Shown here: piece after piece, positions 6,921 to 14,144 of the stretch | How the letters are laid out: every line of letters begins with the position of its first letter | Position numbering within the stretch: position 1 is the first letter of the stretch | Notes under the pieces: generated by a model | Told to the model about the DNA's origin: nothing | The model's database searches: none | The model's input: the letters and a program-made list of their open reading frames with translations, nothing else | Position numbers and translations under genes: made by a program | Assembly: GCA_041476545.1 (NCBI GenBank) | Contig: JBGOTP010000071.1 | Location: 1-16,511 of the forward strand | Direction of reading: 5' to 3' | DNA length: 16,511 nucleotides | Source of the DNA: JBGOTP01 sp041476545 | Lineage (GTDB): Bacteria; Acidobacteriota; Vicinamibacteria; Vicinamibacterales; CAVVIG01

Positions 6921-9900
6921 GTGACACGGCCCGGATCTCCAACTGCGAGCTGGACGACGTTGAGGCGTACGGTCGCCGTCGGTGTCGCTGCCGCCGTGCT
7001 GGCGGCGGCCGGCGGACGCGTGCTCGAACGTCAGCGTTTCGGCGCGACCGACGCGGAGTCGCTCGCCCGCATCGACCGCGAGCTGCGGGGGCGATTCGAT
7101 GGCAGCGCCGCGACGCTGTCAACCCTGGCGGCACAGGTGGCCGGAGCGCCCGCGTTCCTTCAAACGGCTGGGCGAGACAAGGCGTCCGCCGAAGGCCTGT
7201 TCGACGCACTCGACCAGGCGCTCGTCGACCACCCGCGCGGCACCGGCATCACCGTGTACGATTCACGACCGCTTCCCGTCGCGTGGTCGGGGACGGTCTC
7301 CGACATCGATCGAGAACGCATCGACGGCCCCGCGGCGCTCTTTGTCGCGCCCGGGGCGTTTGGCCCATCCCTCATTCGCGTGGAACCGGTGGCCGATCCG
7401 AACCACTCGGCATCACGCCGGCTCGGCACGGTCGTTGTGGAGCAGCTGCTCGGCGAACCGTCGGGTGCTCCGGGCACCGGTCGTTTCGTCTTTTCCGGAT
7501 CGCTCGCTCCGGTCACGCTGCAGACACGCGTCAGCCCCACGCAGACCGCCTCGTGTTTCGTCATTCCATCAGGCGGCGGCCAGCTTCTGGTCGAGGCCTG
7601 CGTGGATCCCGCCAACATTGCCGCGGCGCGCACACACTGGCAAGCCCTGACGCGGGCCGCGGTCTACTCGGTGTTCGCGCTCACGCTCCTTGTCTGCGCC
7701 ACACGTTTCAGTGATCTCTCTCGGCGCGCGCGATCCCGGCGCGACACGCTCGTGGCCATGACGGCCCTCATCGCCGTGCTCGCCGGCGCCCGTCTTCTGC
7801 TGCAATTCGCCGCCATGGGCGTCCTCCCGCCAGCCTTGCTCTCGGCGATCGCGTTGCTGCTGAACGCGCTCCTGCTCACCGCCCTCGCGGCCCTGGCAAT
7901 TGATGCCGTCGAGCGGTGGCGGGTCGCGCGCCCCAGACGCCATCTCGTCGCGCCAGGGGTGTCGTCGACACTGCGGACGGCCGGCACATTTCTGGCAGCC
8001 GGAGTCGTCGGCATCGCGCTCCTCTGGACCTACGAACGCTTCCTCGAGCGCATCGTCGCGAACCCGACGATCGATCTGCTGCGCTTTTCGCTGCATCCCC
8101 TAAGCGCGGAGCGGCTGGCCATGTCGTTCGGCCTCCTGCTGATGCACGCGAGCGTGATCTGGACCGGAGCCGTGATCATCCGGCTGGCGACGCTCGCCTG
8201 GCGGACACGGCGCACGGCCGCACGTCGCGCCATCGCGGCCGCCGCCTGGATGGCAGGTGCCGGCGGCGCCCTGCTCATGGCACGGCGGTGGGCGGCGCCG
8301 CCGGTGCCGTCCGTTCCATTGCTCGTCGCGCTGTTGGGAACCGCCGTGTGCGCCGCCGTGCTCACGCGACCGCACGGGCCCATGCGACGCGCGTCGCGGT
8401 TTGCACGTCTCTTCGGTGTGTACGCGGCGCTGCTCGCGCCGGCTCTCGCCATGTATCCCTCGCTGCTCGCGTTCGCGGTGCAGGCCAAAGAGGAACTCGT
8501 CGCGGGCACCTTCGGTCCGCAGGCGAGGAACATCCGCGACGAACTCCGGCGCCAGGCTGAACAGGCGCTGGCCGAGATCGACTCGAGGCAGGGATTGGCG
8601 CTGCTGCTCGAAGGGGCGCCGGCCGACGAGACGCCCATGACCGACCGGGCATTCAACGTCTGGTCTGCAACGCAGCTCGAGAGAAGCCGCCTCACGTCGG
8701 CGGTCGAGCTCTATGACGACGATGGCCGGCTTGTCAGCCGCTTCTCCCTCAACCTGCCCGAGTACGGCACCGCGCCGCCGGTCCCGACACCGTGTCAGCC
8801 GAAGGCCGCGCTGCAGCCCTGGGACCTGATTGAGGAAGCCGCGAACGTCACGCGCGCGAGCCGCAGCGTCTGCTCGCCGGACGGCCGTCGCCTCGGGGCC
8901 GTGGTGGTGCGAGTCATGCTCGACTACCGCACGCTGCCGTTTGCTTCGTCGGCGACCCCGTACCTGGAGTCTCTGAGATTCGAGCAGTTCACCGCGTCCG
9001 AGGAGGCGCCAGGACACGACGTGGAGTTCGCGGTGTACGGCTGGAGCCGCGCGCCGCTCTACATGGCGGGAACCGCGGTCTGGAGCCTCCCGGACGAAGT
9101 GTTCCGGCGGCTGGTGAGTTCGCGCGACCCGTTCTGGGCGGACGTGATGCGCGGTGATGAGGCGTTCCGCGTGCATTTCCTGAACGACCGGGGCGGCATC
9201 TATGCGCTCGGCTACCCCATCGTCACGCCGCTCGGCCACCTCATGAGTCTGGCCGAACTCGTCGTGCTGACCGGCGTGCTCTATCTCCTGCTCGTCGCCG
9301 TCACGGCGGTCTTCAAATCCCGGCCTGCCACCGGACGCGGACTGCTCGACGAGATGCGTTCGAGCTTCTACCACAAGTTGTTCCTCGCCTTCGTGCTGGT
9401 CACGATCGTGCCGGCGAGCATCATCGCCGTGGCCACGCGCAATCGGTTGGCGCGCCAGTTCAGCGACAGCGTGAACGAGTCCGCCGTCAAGACAGCGACC
9501 GTCGCGCAACGTCTCGTGGAGGACTATGCAACCCTCCTGCGGCGCGAGCGCGGCCCGAGGGGTCTCGACGGACTGGACGACCAGATCCTCATGCTCGTCG
9601 AGCGCGCCATCGCGCAAGACGTCAACCTCTTCGACCGCGCGGCCCTTCAGGCGACGAGCGAGCGCGATCTCTTTGCGTCCCATCTGTTTCCGCTGCGCAC
9701 GCCGGCCGATGTGTACCGCCGCGTCGTGCTCGACCGGATGCCGACCTTTGTCAGCGTTGAGGACGTCGGCGGTTTCCCCTATCTGTTGGCCGCCGCGCCC
9801 GTCCGGGCCGGCGACAGCGAGCACGCACGCGTCGTCACGATTCCCCTCACGCTGCAACAGCGGGAGCTCGACCGGGAGCGGGACGATCTCGACCGGCGCG

Positions 9901-10916
9901 TGCTGTCGGCGTTCGTCCTGTTTGTCCTGCTCGGCGCGGGAGTCGGGTACTGGAGGGCCGAGCGCATCGCCGATCCGGTCAAGCGCCTGACGCGCGCGAC
10001 ACGCCGTATTGCGCGGGGCGATCTCGACGCGCGCATCGCGGCCACGTCTTCAGACGAGCTCCGGCGCCTGGTCGAAGACTTCAATCACATGGCCGCCGAT
10101 CTCAAGCGGCAGCGCGCCGAACTCGAACGCACGCAGCGGCTCGAAGCCTGGGCCGACATGGCCCGGCAGGTGGCGCACGACGTCAAGAACCCTCTGACGC
10201 CGATTCAGCTCTCGGCCGAGCACGCCTTGCGCGTCAACCTCGATCGCGGACGTCCCCTGTCGCCCGTGCTCGACGACTGCGTTGCGGCCATTCTCACGCA
10301 GGTCAAGCTGCTGCGGCAGATCTCGACCGAGTTCTCCAGTTTCGCCTCGTCGCCGACCGCCCGCCCCGAGGTGACGGACCTCGCCGCGCTCGTCGAGGAG
10401 GTCGTCGAGCCGTACCGGGCGGGCCTCTCGGGACGGATTCCGATCGAGGTCCACACGGATCCGGGGCTGCCGCCGGTGACGATCGATCGCACGCTCTTCG
10501 CCCGCGCGCTCACGAACGTCATGGAGAACGCACTCCACGCCATGCCTGGACGGGGCCGATTGACCATCGCCGCGCGCATTATCGAGCCCCCGAGTCCATC
10601 TCCTGGGAGTCCATCCCCTGCGGCGTCCGGCCCGACTCCCGTAGGGTCCGGCTCGGTTACTGTGGCGTCCGGCTTCAGCCGGACCGTCGTCCTCAGAGTG
10701 ACGGACACCGGCGTCGGCATGGACCGCGAGGCGCTCAGCCGAATCTTCGAACCCTATTTCTCGACCAAAGCCACCGGCACCGGCCTGGGACTGACGATTG
10801 CCAAGCGCAACGTGGAGCTGATTGGAGGAACGATTGCGGTCGAGAGCGAGCGCGGCACGGGAACGACGGTGACGGTCACGCTGCCAGTGGCGCCGCTAAC
10901 GGGACACCATTCGTGA
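6921..10916 (+). CDS. NtrY-like multi-pass sensor histidine kinase, 1331 aa
   Basis: The order of domains is: TM at about 17-33; extracytoplasmic region 34-245; a cluster of about eight hydrophobic segments 246-520; a second extracytoplasmic region 521-773; TMs at about 774-797 and 819-840; a third extracytoplasmic region 841-992; TM 993-1011; HAMP 1012-1065; HisKA with ADMARQVAHDVKNPLTPIQL, phospho-acceptor His1086; and an HATPase domain with N-box NVMENALHAM (Asn1203), DTGVGMD (Asp1262) and GTGLGLTIAKR. The H-box is of the NtrY type. NtrY is usually about 750 aa, so this protein has a greatly enlarged sensing half. No response regulator follows; a pseudogene island is found where ntrX might be expected. 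Between the N-box and the DTGVG motif a Pro/Ser/Gly-rich insert of about 30 residues (10592-10685) derives from DNA repeats. The start is GTG at 6921, the first possible after an in-frame stop. The signal sensed is unknown. Confidence 0.93.
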   Translation: MTRPGSPTASWTTLRRTVAVGVAAAVLAAAGGRVLERQRFGATDAESLARIDRELRGRFDGSAATLSTLAAQVAGAPAFLQTAGRDKASAEGLFDALDQALVDHPRGTGITVYDSRPLPVAWSGTVSDIDRERIDGPAALFVAPGAFGPSLIRVEPVADPNHSASRRLGTVVVEQLLGEPSGAPGTGRFVFSGSLAPVTLQTRVSPTQTASCFVIPSGGGQLLVEACVDPANIAAARTHWQALTRAAVYSVFALTLLVCATRFSDLSRRARSRRDTLVAMTALIAVLAGARLLLQFAAMGVLPPALLSAIALLLNALLLTALAALAIDAVERWRVARPRRHLVAPGVSSTLRTAGTFLAAGVVGIALLWTYERFLERIVANPTIDLLRFSLHPLSAERLAMSFGLLLMHASVIWTGAVIIRLATLAWRTRRTAARRAIAAAAWMAGAGGALLMARRWAAPPVPSVPLLVALLGTAVCAAVLTRPHGPMRRASRFARLFGVYAALLAPALAMYPSLLAFAVQAKEELVAGTFGPQARNIRDELRRQAEQALAEIDSRQGLALLLEGAPADETPMTDRAFNVWSATQLERSRLTSAVELYDDDGRLVSRFSLNLPEYGTAPPVPTPCQPKAALQPWDLIEEAANVTRASRSVCSPDGRRLGAVVVRVMLDYRTLPFASSATPYLESLRFEQFTASEEAPGHDVEFAVYGWSRAPLYMAGTAVWSLPDEVFRRLVSSRDPFWADVMRGDEAFRVHFLNDRGGIYALGYPIVTPLGHLMSLAELVVLTGVLYLLLVAVTAVFKSRPATGRGLLDEMRSSFYHKLFLAFVLVTIVPASIIAVATRNRLARQFSDSVNESAVKTATVAQRLVEDYATLLRRERGPRGLDGLDDQILMLVERAIAQDVNLFDRAALQATSERDLFASHLFPLRTPADVYRRVVLDRMPTFVSVEDVGGFPYLLAAAPVRAGDSEHARVVTIPLTLQQRELDRERDDLDRRVLSAFVLFVLLGAGVGYWRAERIADPVKRLTRATRRIARGDLDARIAATSSDELRRLVEDFNHMAADLKRQRAELERTQRLEAWADMARQVAHDVKNPLTPIQLSAEHALRVNLDRGRPLSPVLDDCVAAILTQVKLLRQISTEFSSFASSPTARPEVTDLAALVEEVVEPYRAGLSGRIPIEVHTDPGLPPVTIDRTLFARALTNVMENALHAMPGRGRLTIAARIIEPPSPSPGSPSPAASGPTPVGSGSVTVASGFSRTVVLRVTDTGVGMDREALSRIFEPYFSTKATGTGLGLTIAKRNVELIGGTIAVESERGTGTTVTVTLPVAPLTGHHS
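10592..10685 (+). repeat. In-frame tandem repeats and hairpin inside the kinase ATP-binding domain
   Basis: A 15-bp unit is duplicated (10592-10606 and 10607-10621), coding SPSPG-SPSPA. Three 21-bp units follow, each carrying G(C/G)GTCCGGC, with the GTCCGG core at 10625, 10646 and 10667. They code ASGPTPV, GSGSVTV and ASGFSRT. The last unit forms a perfect 7-bp stem, GTCCGGC-TTCA-GCCGGAC (10667-10684). The insert sits between two beta strands (TIAARIIE and VVLRVTDTG), at a turn where extra residues should be tolerated. Confidence 0.85.
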
Positions 10917-10957
10917 ATGTGAGAATGTAGGGATGTGATGATGTGAGGATGTAAGCG
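10915..10957. repeat. GATGTG-word repeat, left arm of inverted pair
   Basis: This consists of about five units of 8-9 bp of the form GATGTGAG/GATGTAGG, beginning inside the TGA stop of the histidine kinase. Over 41 bp it matches the reverse complement of the arm at 11951-11996 at 34 positions (my hand alignment). The two arms bracket the TIGR03435 pseudogene. Confidence 0.85.
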
Positions 10958-10966
10958 TCTTTTCCT

Positions 10967-11844
10967 CTAGTTCGCCGTCGGATGCTCTGCGCTGTCGATG
11001 ACGAGGACATCGACCGGCCCTCTCGTTGATTCCAACTTCAGACCGAGCTGTTCCTGCAGTGCGGTAAAGATCGACGGGCCGGTCGGATCGACGGATGGTC
11101 GATCGGAAGCACCTGCAGCTCCTTGCGAAATTTGAGCCAGTGCCCACCTTAGTTCGATATTGAATTGGCCGGAAAGGCCGGTGCGATCGACCACGGCACG
11201 CTGCACCGTGTGACAGGCTCTCGGTGAAGTCCGCGAGCCCCACGGCACCAGCGAAGAGAAAGCCCGGCGCGGAAACCATGCTACATGGCCGCGCCTTGCC
11301 AGGCGTCGGAGGAGGCGGGGGAGCGGCTCCTCTACGCGCCGCTGCGGCGAGCGCCACGCAGTCGACCTCCACAGCTTGGAGCTGCGGGCCGAGCGTCCTG
11401 TCGTTACGCGTAAGGGCCAACGTGTAGGTCTGCAACTGACGGCTTTCGACGTGCGTGACAAGTCTGAATCGATCGGCCAAAAGCGATCGAATCATCAGTT
11501 GCCCGGGACTTGGTTCTACGCCCTGCTCCGGTGCTTTCGCGACCACGTCGAAGCGATCGGAGTCAATCCAGGTCGGGCCGCCAACAATCTGAAAATTCTG
11601 ACGCTGATATGCGTTTCGAATCAGCGACCGCAGAGTTACATTTGTGGCTGTGAACCGTCCGCCCGACTGAAGATCGATTCTTGAACGGGTTTCGCCAGAC
11701 TTGTTCGGCTTGATCGATGCAGCGTCGAATGTCGAACCTATTGGCGTTTGGGCTGCCAGTTGGCGTTTGAGCTGCCAGCGAGCCTACTATACCCCCGAGG
11801 GCGACCGCGATTCCGACCGCCGAAAGAACACGCGACTTCACCAT
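10967..11844 (-). pseudogene. TIGR03435 family soil-associated protein, frameshifted
   Basis: Three frames together encode a recognisable TIGR03435 protein of unknown function, a family abundant in Acidobacteriota. Frame 1 gives a start at ATG 11844 and a signal peptide (VLSAVGIAVALGGIVGSLAA), then NRFD. A 7-bp tandem duplication (11724-11730 and 11731-11737) then shifts the frame. Frame 2 continues with AASIKPNKSGE, GRFTATNVTLRSLIRNAYQ, IVGGPTWIDSDRFDVVAKAP and MIRSLLADRFRLVTH, as far as GLADFTESLS. A second shift near 11208-11216 leads to frame 3: RAVVDRTGLSGQFNIELRW, GPSIFTALQEQLGLKLEST, DVLVIDSAEHPTAN and stop. Removing the 7-bp copy restores NRFDAASIKP exactly. No other stop interrupts it, so inactivation looks recent. 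GTG at 11880 is an alternative start. Confidence 0.92.
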
Positions 11845-11890
11845 CTCGCGCCATCCATCCTGACTCAGCTGCGGCGTCACCTTGACTGCT

Positions 11891-11944
11891 TGGCTATCAG
11901 CCGATTCGTGTTGCTGAACGCTGAAAGCCGACAGCTGAGAGCTG
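11891..11944. repeat. GCTGA-word repeat (copy 1)
   Basis: A patch of short GCTGA/AGCTG words (GGCTATCAG, GCTGAACGCTGAAAGCC, ACAGCTGAGAGCTG) lies between the pseudogene start and the right GATGTG arm. It shares GCTGAACGCTGA, CTATCAG and ACAGCTGA with the minus strand of the tsaB-mutS gap (15484-15533). It has no coding potential. Confidence 0.75.
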
Positions 11945-11950
11945 CGCCAA

Positions 11951-11996
11951 GTCCCTACGTCCTCACATCCCTACATCCCTACATCCTTACATTCCA
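11951..11996. repeat. GATGTG-word repeat, right arm of inverted pair
   Basis: On the minus strand this reads as GGATGTA(A/G)G and GATGTGAG units and is the inverted partner of 10915-10957. It overlaps the 3' end of pssA: the last codon (Met) and the TAA stop (11987-11989) are provided by repeat bases. Confidence 0.85.
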
Positions 11997-12805
11997 GAAT
12001 CCCCCTTCGTGGGCTGTCCCCCCCGGTGGCGGAACCGCGTGATGGCCATCTCGACGAAGGCGGAGGCGAGATACGCGTATGCCATCACGACCAGCACGTA
12101 CTTGGGATGCGTGGCAATGAGCATGATGCCGGCCGCGATGAGGACCAGCACCGTGTAGGAACGCCGCACCTTGAGATCGATTGTCTTGAAACTGCGAAAG
12201 CGGATCGTGCTCACCATGAGAATGGCCGGCACGATGACGAGCGCCAGCGCGGGCAGCGCGGCGCGGAAATCATTCGGCAGGCCGGCCGGATACAGGTACA
12301 CCGTGGCGGCCGGGATGCCCGCGGCCGGCGGACTCGGCATGCCGACGAAGTACCGCTTGTCGCCACCGCCCGCGCTCTGAATATTGAAGCGTGACAGCCG
12401 CAGGGCCGCGGCGGCCAGAAAGAAAAAGCCGGCGGCCCACCCCAGCCGGCCGAGCGGCGAGAGGCCCCACTGGAACAGCAGAATGGCCGGGGCCATGCCG
12501 AAGGAAATCACATCCGCCAGCGAGTCGAACTGCAGACCGAAATCACTCGACGTACCCGTCAGCCGCGCAATTCGCCCATCGAGCATGTCGAGGACGATGG
12601 CGATGCCGATCAACCCCGCGCCCATCTCGAACTCTCCGCGCATCGCGTAGACGACGCAGGCGTAGCCACAGAAGAGGTTGCCCATCGTAAACAGGCTGGG
12701 CAGCAGCGACACGCCGCGGCGCAGCCGTGTCGGCGGGCGATCGGTCGCGCGACGCAGGAGGAGGAGATGCCGCGCTTCCCGTGTCGTTTCTTCCGGTTCG
12801 CCCAT
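11987..12805 (-). CDS. pssA: CDP-diacylglycerol-serine O-phosphatidyltransferase
   Basis: This membrane enzyme makes phosphatidylserine from CDP-diacylglycerol and L-serine. The 272-aa product carries the complete CDP-alcohol phosphotransferase signature: Asp73-x2-Asp76-Gly77-x2-Ala80-Arg81-x8-Gly90-x3-Asp94-x3-Asp98. It begins after a charged N-terminal stretch of about 30 residues and the hydrophobic segment LLPSLFTMGNLFCGYACVVY. Several further transmembrane helices follow to the C-terminus. The start is ATG at 12805, five bases after the psd stop, so the two genes are probably translationally coupled. The frame stays open upstream across psd, but the MGEPEETTRE start fits the family and the tight operon. 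The C-terminus (KGDSGM) is unusual in that the last codon and the stop lie in an intergenic repeat. The next step is performed by Psd, encoded just upstream. Confidence 0.95.
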   Translation of the reverse strand: MGEPEETTREARHLLLLRRATDRPPTRLRRGVSLLPSLFTMGNLFCGYACVVYAMRGEFEMGAGLIGIAIVLDMLDGRIARLTGTSSDFGLQFDSLADVISFGMAPAILLFQWGLSPLGRLGWAAGFFFLAAAALRLSRFNIQSAGGGDKRYFVGMPSPPAAGIPAATVYLYPAGLPNDFRAALPALALVIVPAILMVSTIRFRSFKTIDLKVRRSYTVLVLIAAGIMLIATHPKYVLVVMAYAYLASAFVEMAITRFRHRGGQPTKGDSGM

Positions 12806-12810
12806 GGATT

Positions 12811-13470
12811 TCAGTGTAGCACCGCAATGATCGTCTCGCCCCCGCGGAGCGTGTCGCCGACCTTGACCCGAATCGTGGCCGTCATCGGCAGGAAGATGTC
12901 CATCCGCGAGCCGAACTTCATGACGCCGTACCGATCTCCCGCGCGCACCTGGGCGCCGGGCTGCAGCCGGCAGACGACCCGTCGCGCGAGGACACCGACG
13001 ATCTGTCGCGCCACGATCATCTGACCACCGTGGTCGATCCAGATTTCGCTCCGCTCGTTGGTCGCGGCCGCGTCGCGATGGTACGCGGGGAGAAACCGGC
13101 CGGGCCGGTACGTGACCTGCGTGACACGGCCAGACGCCGGCACGCGGTTCACGTGCACGTCCATCGGCGACAGAAAAATGCTGATCTGCTGCCAGAGACC
13201 CGGAGGCGTGGCATCGGGCATGGCCGGACCGGCGACAAGCACACGGCCGTCTGCCGGCGACAGGACGATGTCCTTCGCGGCGCGGCCAGGGCCGTCCAGT
13301 CCTTCGGGCGCGTGCCGATCCGGGTCCCGGAAGAAGAAGAGAAAGAGGGCGGCGAGGGCAAGAAGCGGCAGCGCCAGCAGCCAGGAGATCGCCAGACCGG
13401 CGACCAATCCGAGCGCCAGCGCGCCGCCCACGAACGGCCAACCCGCGGGATCGATGCGGACCGATGTCAT
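12811..13470 (-). CDS. psd: Phosphatidylserine decarboxylase, short (PSD-A type) form
   Basis: The enzyme converts phosphatidylserine to phosphatidylethanolamine at the membrane using a pyruvoyl cofactor. The 219-aa length fits the short bacterial/archaeal class. Two adjacent N-terminal hydrophobic stretches (about 13-47) anchor it. Conserved motifs follow: LSPADGRV (70-77), FLSPMDVHVNR (99-109) and the self-cleavage site VMKFGSRMD, with Gly187-Ser188. Cleavage there would give the pyruvoyl group on a small alpha chain of about 32 residues. The start is ATG at 13470 with AGGA 3 nt before it, a short spacing. It lies 39 bp after the DUF465 gene and 5 bp before pssA, forming one operon that makes phosphatidylethanolamine. 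All key residues are present. Confidence 0.96.
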   Translation of the reverse strand: MTSVRIDPAGWPFVGGALALGLVAGLAISWLLALPLLALAALFLFFFRDPDRHAPEGLDGPGRAAKDIVLSPADGRVLVAGPAMPDATPPGLWQQISIFLSPMDVHVNRVPASGRVTQVTYRPGRFLPAYHRDAAATNERSEIWIDHGGQMIVARQIVGVLARRVVCRLQPGAQVRAGDRYGVMKFGSRMDIFLPMTATIRVKVGDTLRGGETIIAVLH

Positions 13471-13509
13471 CGGTCCTATCTAATCACGAAGCGACGACAG
13501 CCGAGCGGT

Positions 13510-13743
13510 CTAGTGCGATTGCTCGTGTTGATGGCGCCGCAGGATGTGTTCCATGCGGTCCTTGATAAGGAGCTTCCGCTTCTTCAGCGTGACTTCTTCG
13601 ACTTGTTCGGGTTCTGAGAGGTAGCGTTTCTCGGTCAGTTCGTGCAGGCGGCTTTCAAGTTCGTGGTGCTTGGCGGTGAGGTCGTGCAGCTCCTGGTCGT
13701 GCTCTATGAATTTTCCGTCGAGGTCGTGCAACTGCTCATGCAT
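13510..13743 (-). CDS. Small coiled-coil protein, DUF465/YdcH-like
   Basis: The 77-aa product is highly charged and predicted to be mostly helical, with HELESRLHELTEKRYLSEPE and the family-typical EEVTLKKRKLLIKDRMEHIL near the C-terminus. The pattern of a short helix, a (Y/F)LS-acidic turn and LKKxKLxLKDxI is that of YdcH-like DUF465 proteins, whose role is unknown. It begins at ATG 13743 with a strong GGGAGG Shine-Dalgarno 6 nt upstream, the best in the window, suggesting abundant translation. It heads the psd-pssA operon, and a candidate promoter lies about 80 bp upstream. Its relation to phospholipid synthesis is not known and may be only co-transcription. Confidence 0.88.
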   Translation of the reverse strand: MHEQLHDLDGKFIEHDQELHDLTAKHHELESRLHELTEKRYLSEPEQVEEVTLKKRKLLIKDRMEHILRRHQHEQSH

Positions 13744-13823
13744 GACGCCCCTCCCTTCTGACGCTACCGGGGTTCAAAACGATGAGTCTGCTAATGCGGT
13801 CGGACGGCCCGATTCGCAGCTCG

Positions 13824-13852
13824 AAACTAGCACAAGGCACCACTCGTTTCAA
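13824..13852 (-). promoter_or_regulatory. Candidate promoter of the DUF465-psd-pssA operon
   Basis: On the minus strand TTGAAA (13852-13847) and TAGTTT (13829-13824) are spaced by exactly 17 bp, and TGC precedes the -10. Transcription would start near 13817 and leave a leader of about 74 nt. A GTCGGAC/GTCCGAC inverted pair (13799-13805 and 13854-13860) flanks it and could be an operator. Confidence 0.45.
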
Positions 13853-14049
13853 GGTCCGACTGACCGTCCGCCAAGGCCGTGAGAATTGTCACCGTTCAGT
13901 CAGACTTCATAAACCTCAGCAATGAGGGACGCTCGGCCTGCCGCGAGCAGATTTGTTGTGCAAGGGAACCCAGATGCCGGCGCGGTGGCCGGATGACGCC
14001 CGCTGCGGGCTCGGATGCGCGTGCGATCGCTGCCAGCGTCGCTGCCGAA

Positions 14050-14144
14050 CGGTCGGAGGCACGTGCTGATCGGTCGGAAGCACGTGCGGTGAGGTCGGAG
14101 GCAGATGCAGTGATGTGGGAGGCAGATGCGATGAGGTCAGAGCC
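14050..14144. repeat. 21-bp tandem repeat, about 4.5 units
   Basis: Units start at 14050, 14071, 14092 and 14113, with a partial fifth at 14134. The consensus is about (C/A)GGTCGGAGGCA followed by CGTGC or GATGC and a variable end. The first two units contain the palindrome GCACGTGC. The unit is 7 codons long and has no stop in some frames, so it reads as heptads (plus: RSEARAD, RSEARAV, RSEADAV). Intergenic tandem repeats like this often vary in copy number. Confidence 0.8.

Noticed and set aside
8100..9857. 585-aa open frame on the minus strand
   Set aside because: It is antisense to the histidine kinase, whose domain order continues uninterrupted across it.
10967..11996. Insertion sequence or composite transposon
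   Set aside because: Inverted repeats bracket the pseudogene, but there is no transposase and I could find no target-site duplication, so only a possible cassette is proposed.
12806..13441. Upstream extension of the pssA frame to a 484-aa product
   Set aside because: The extra part overlaps psd, which has an intact active site, and PssA proteins normally start near the MGEPEE methionine.
14050..14144. CRISPR array
   Set aside because: Units are directly adjacent with no unique spacers and no cas genes nearby; it is a plain tandem repeat.
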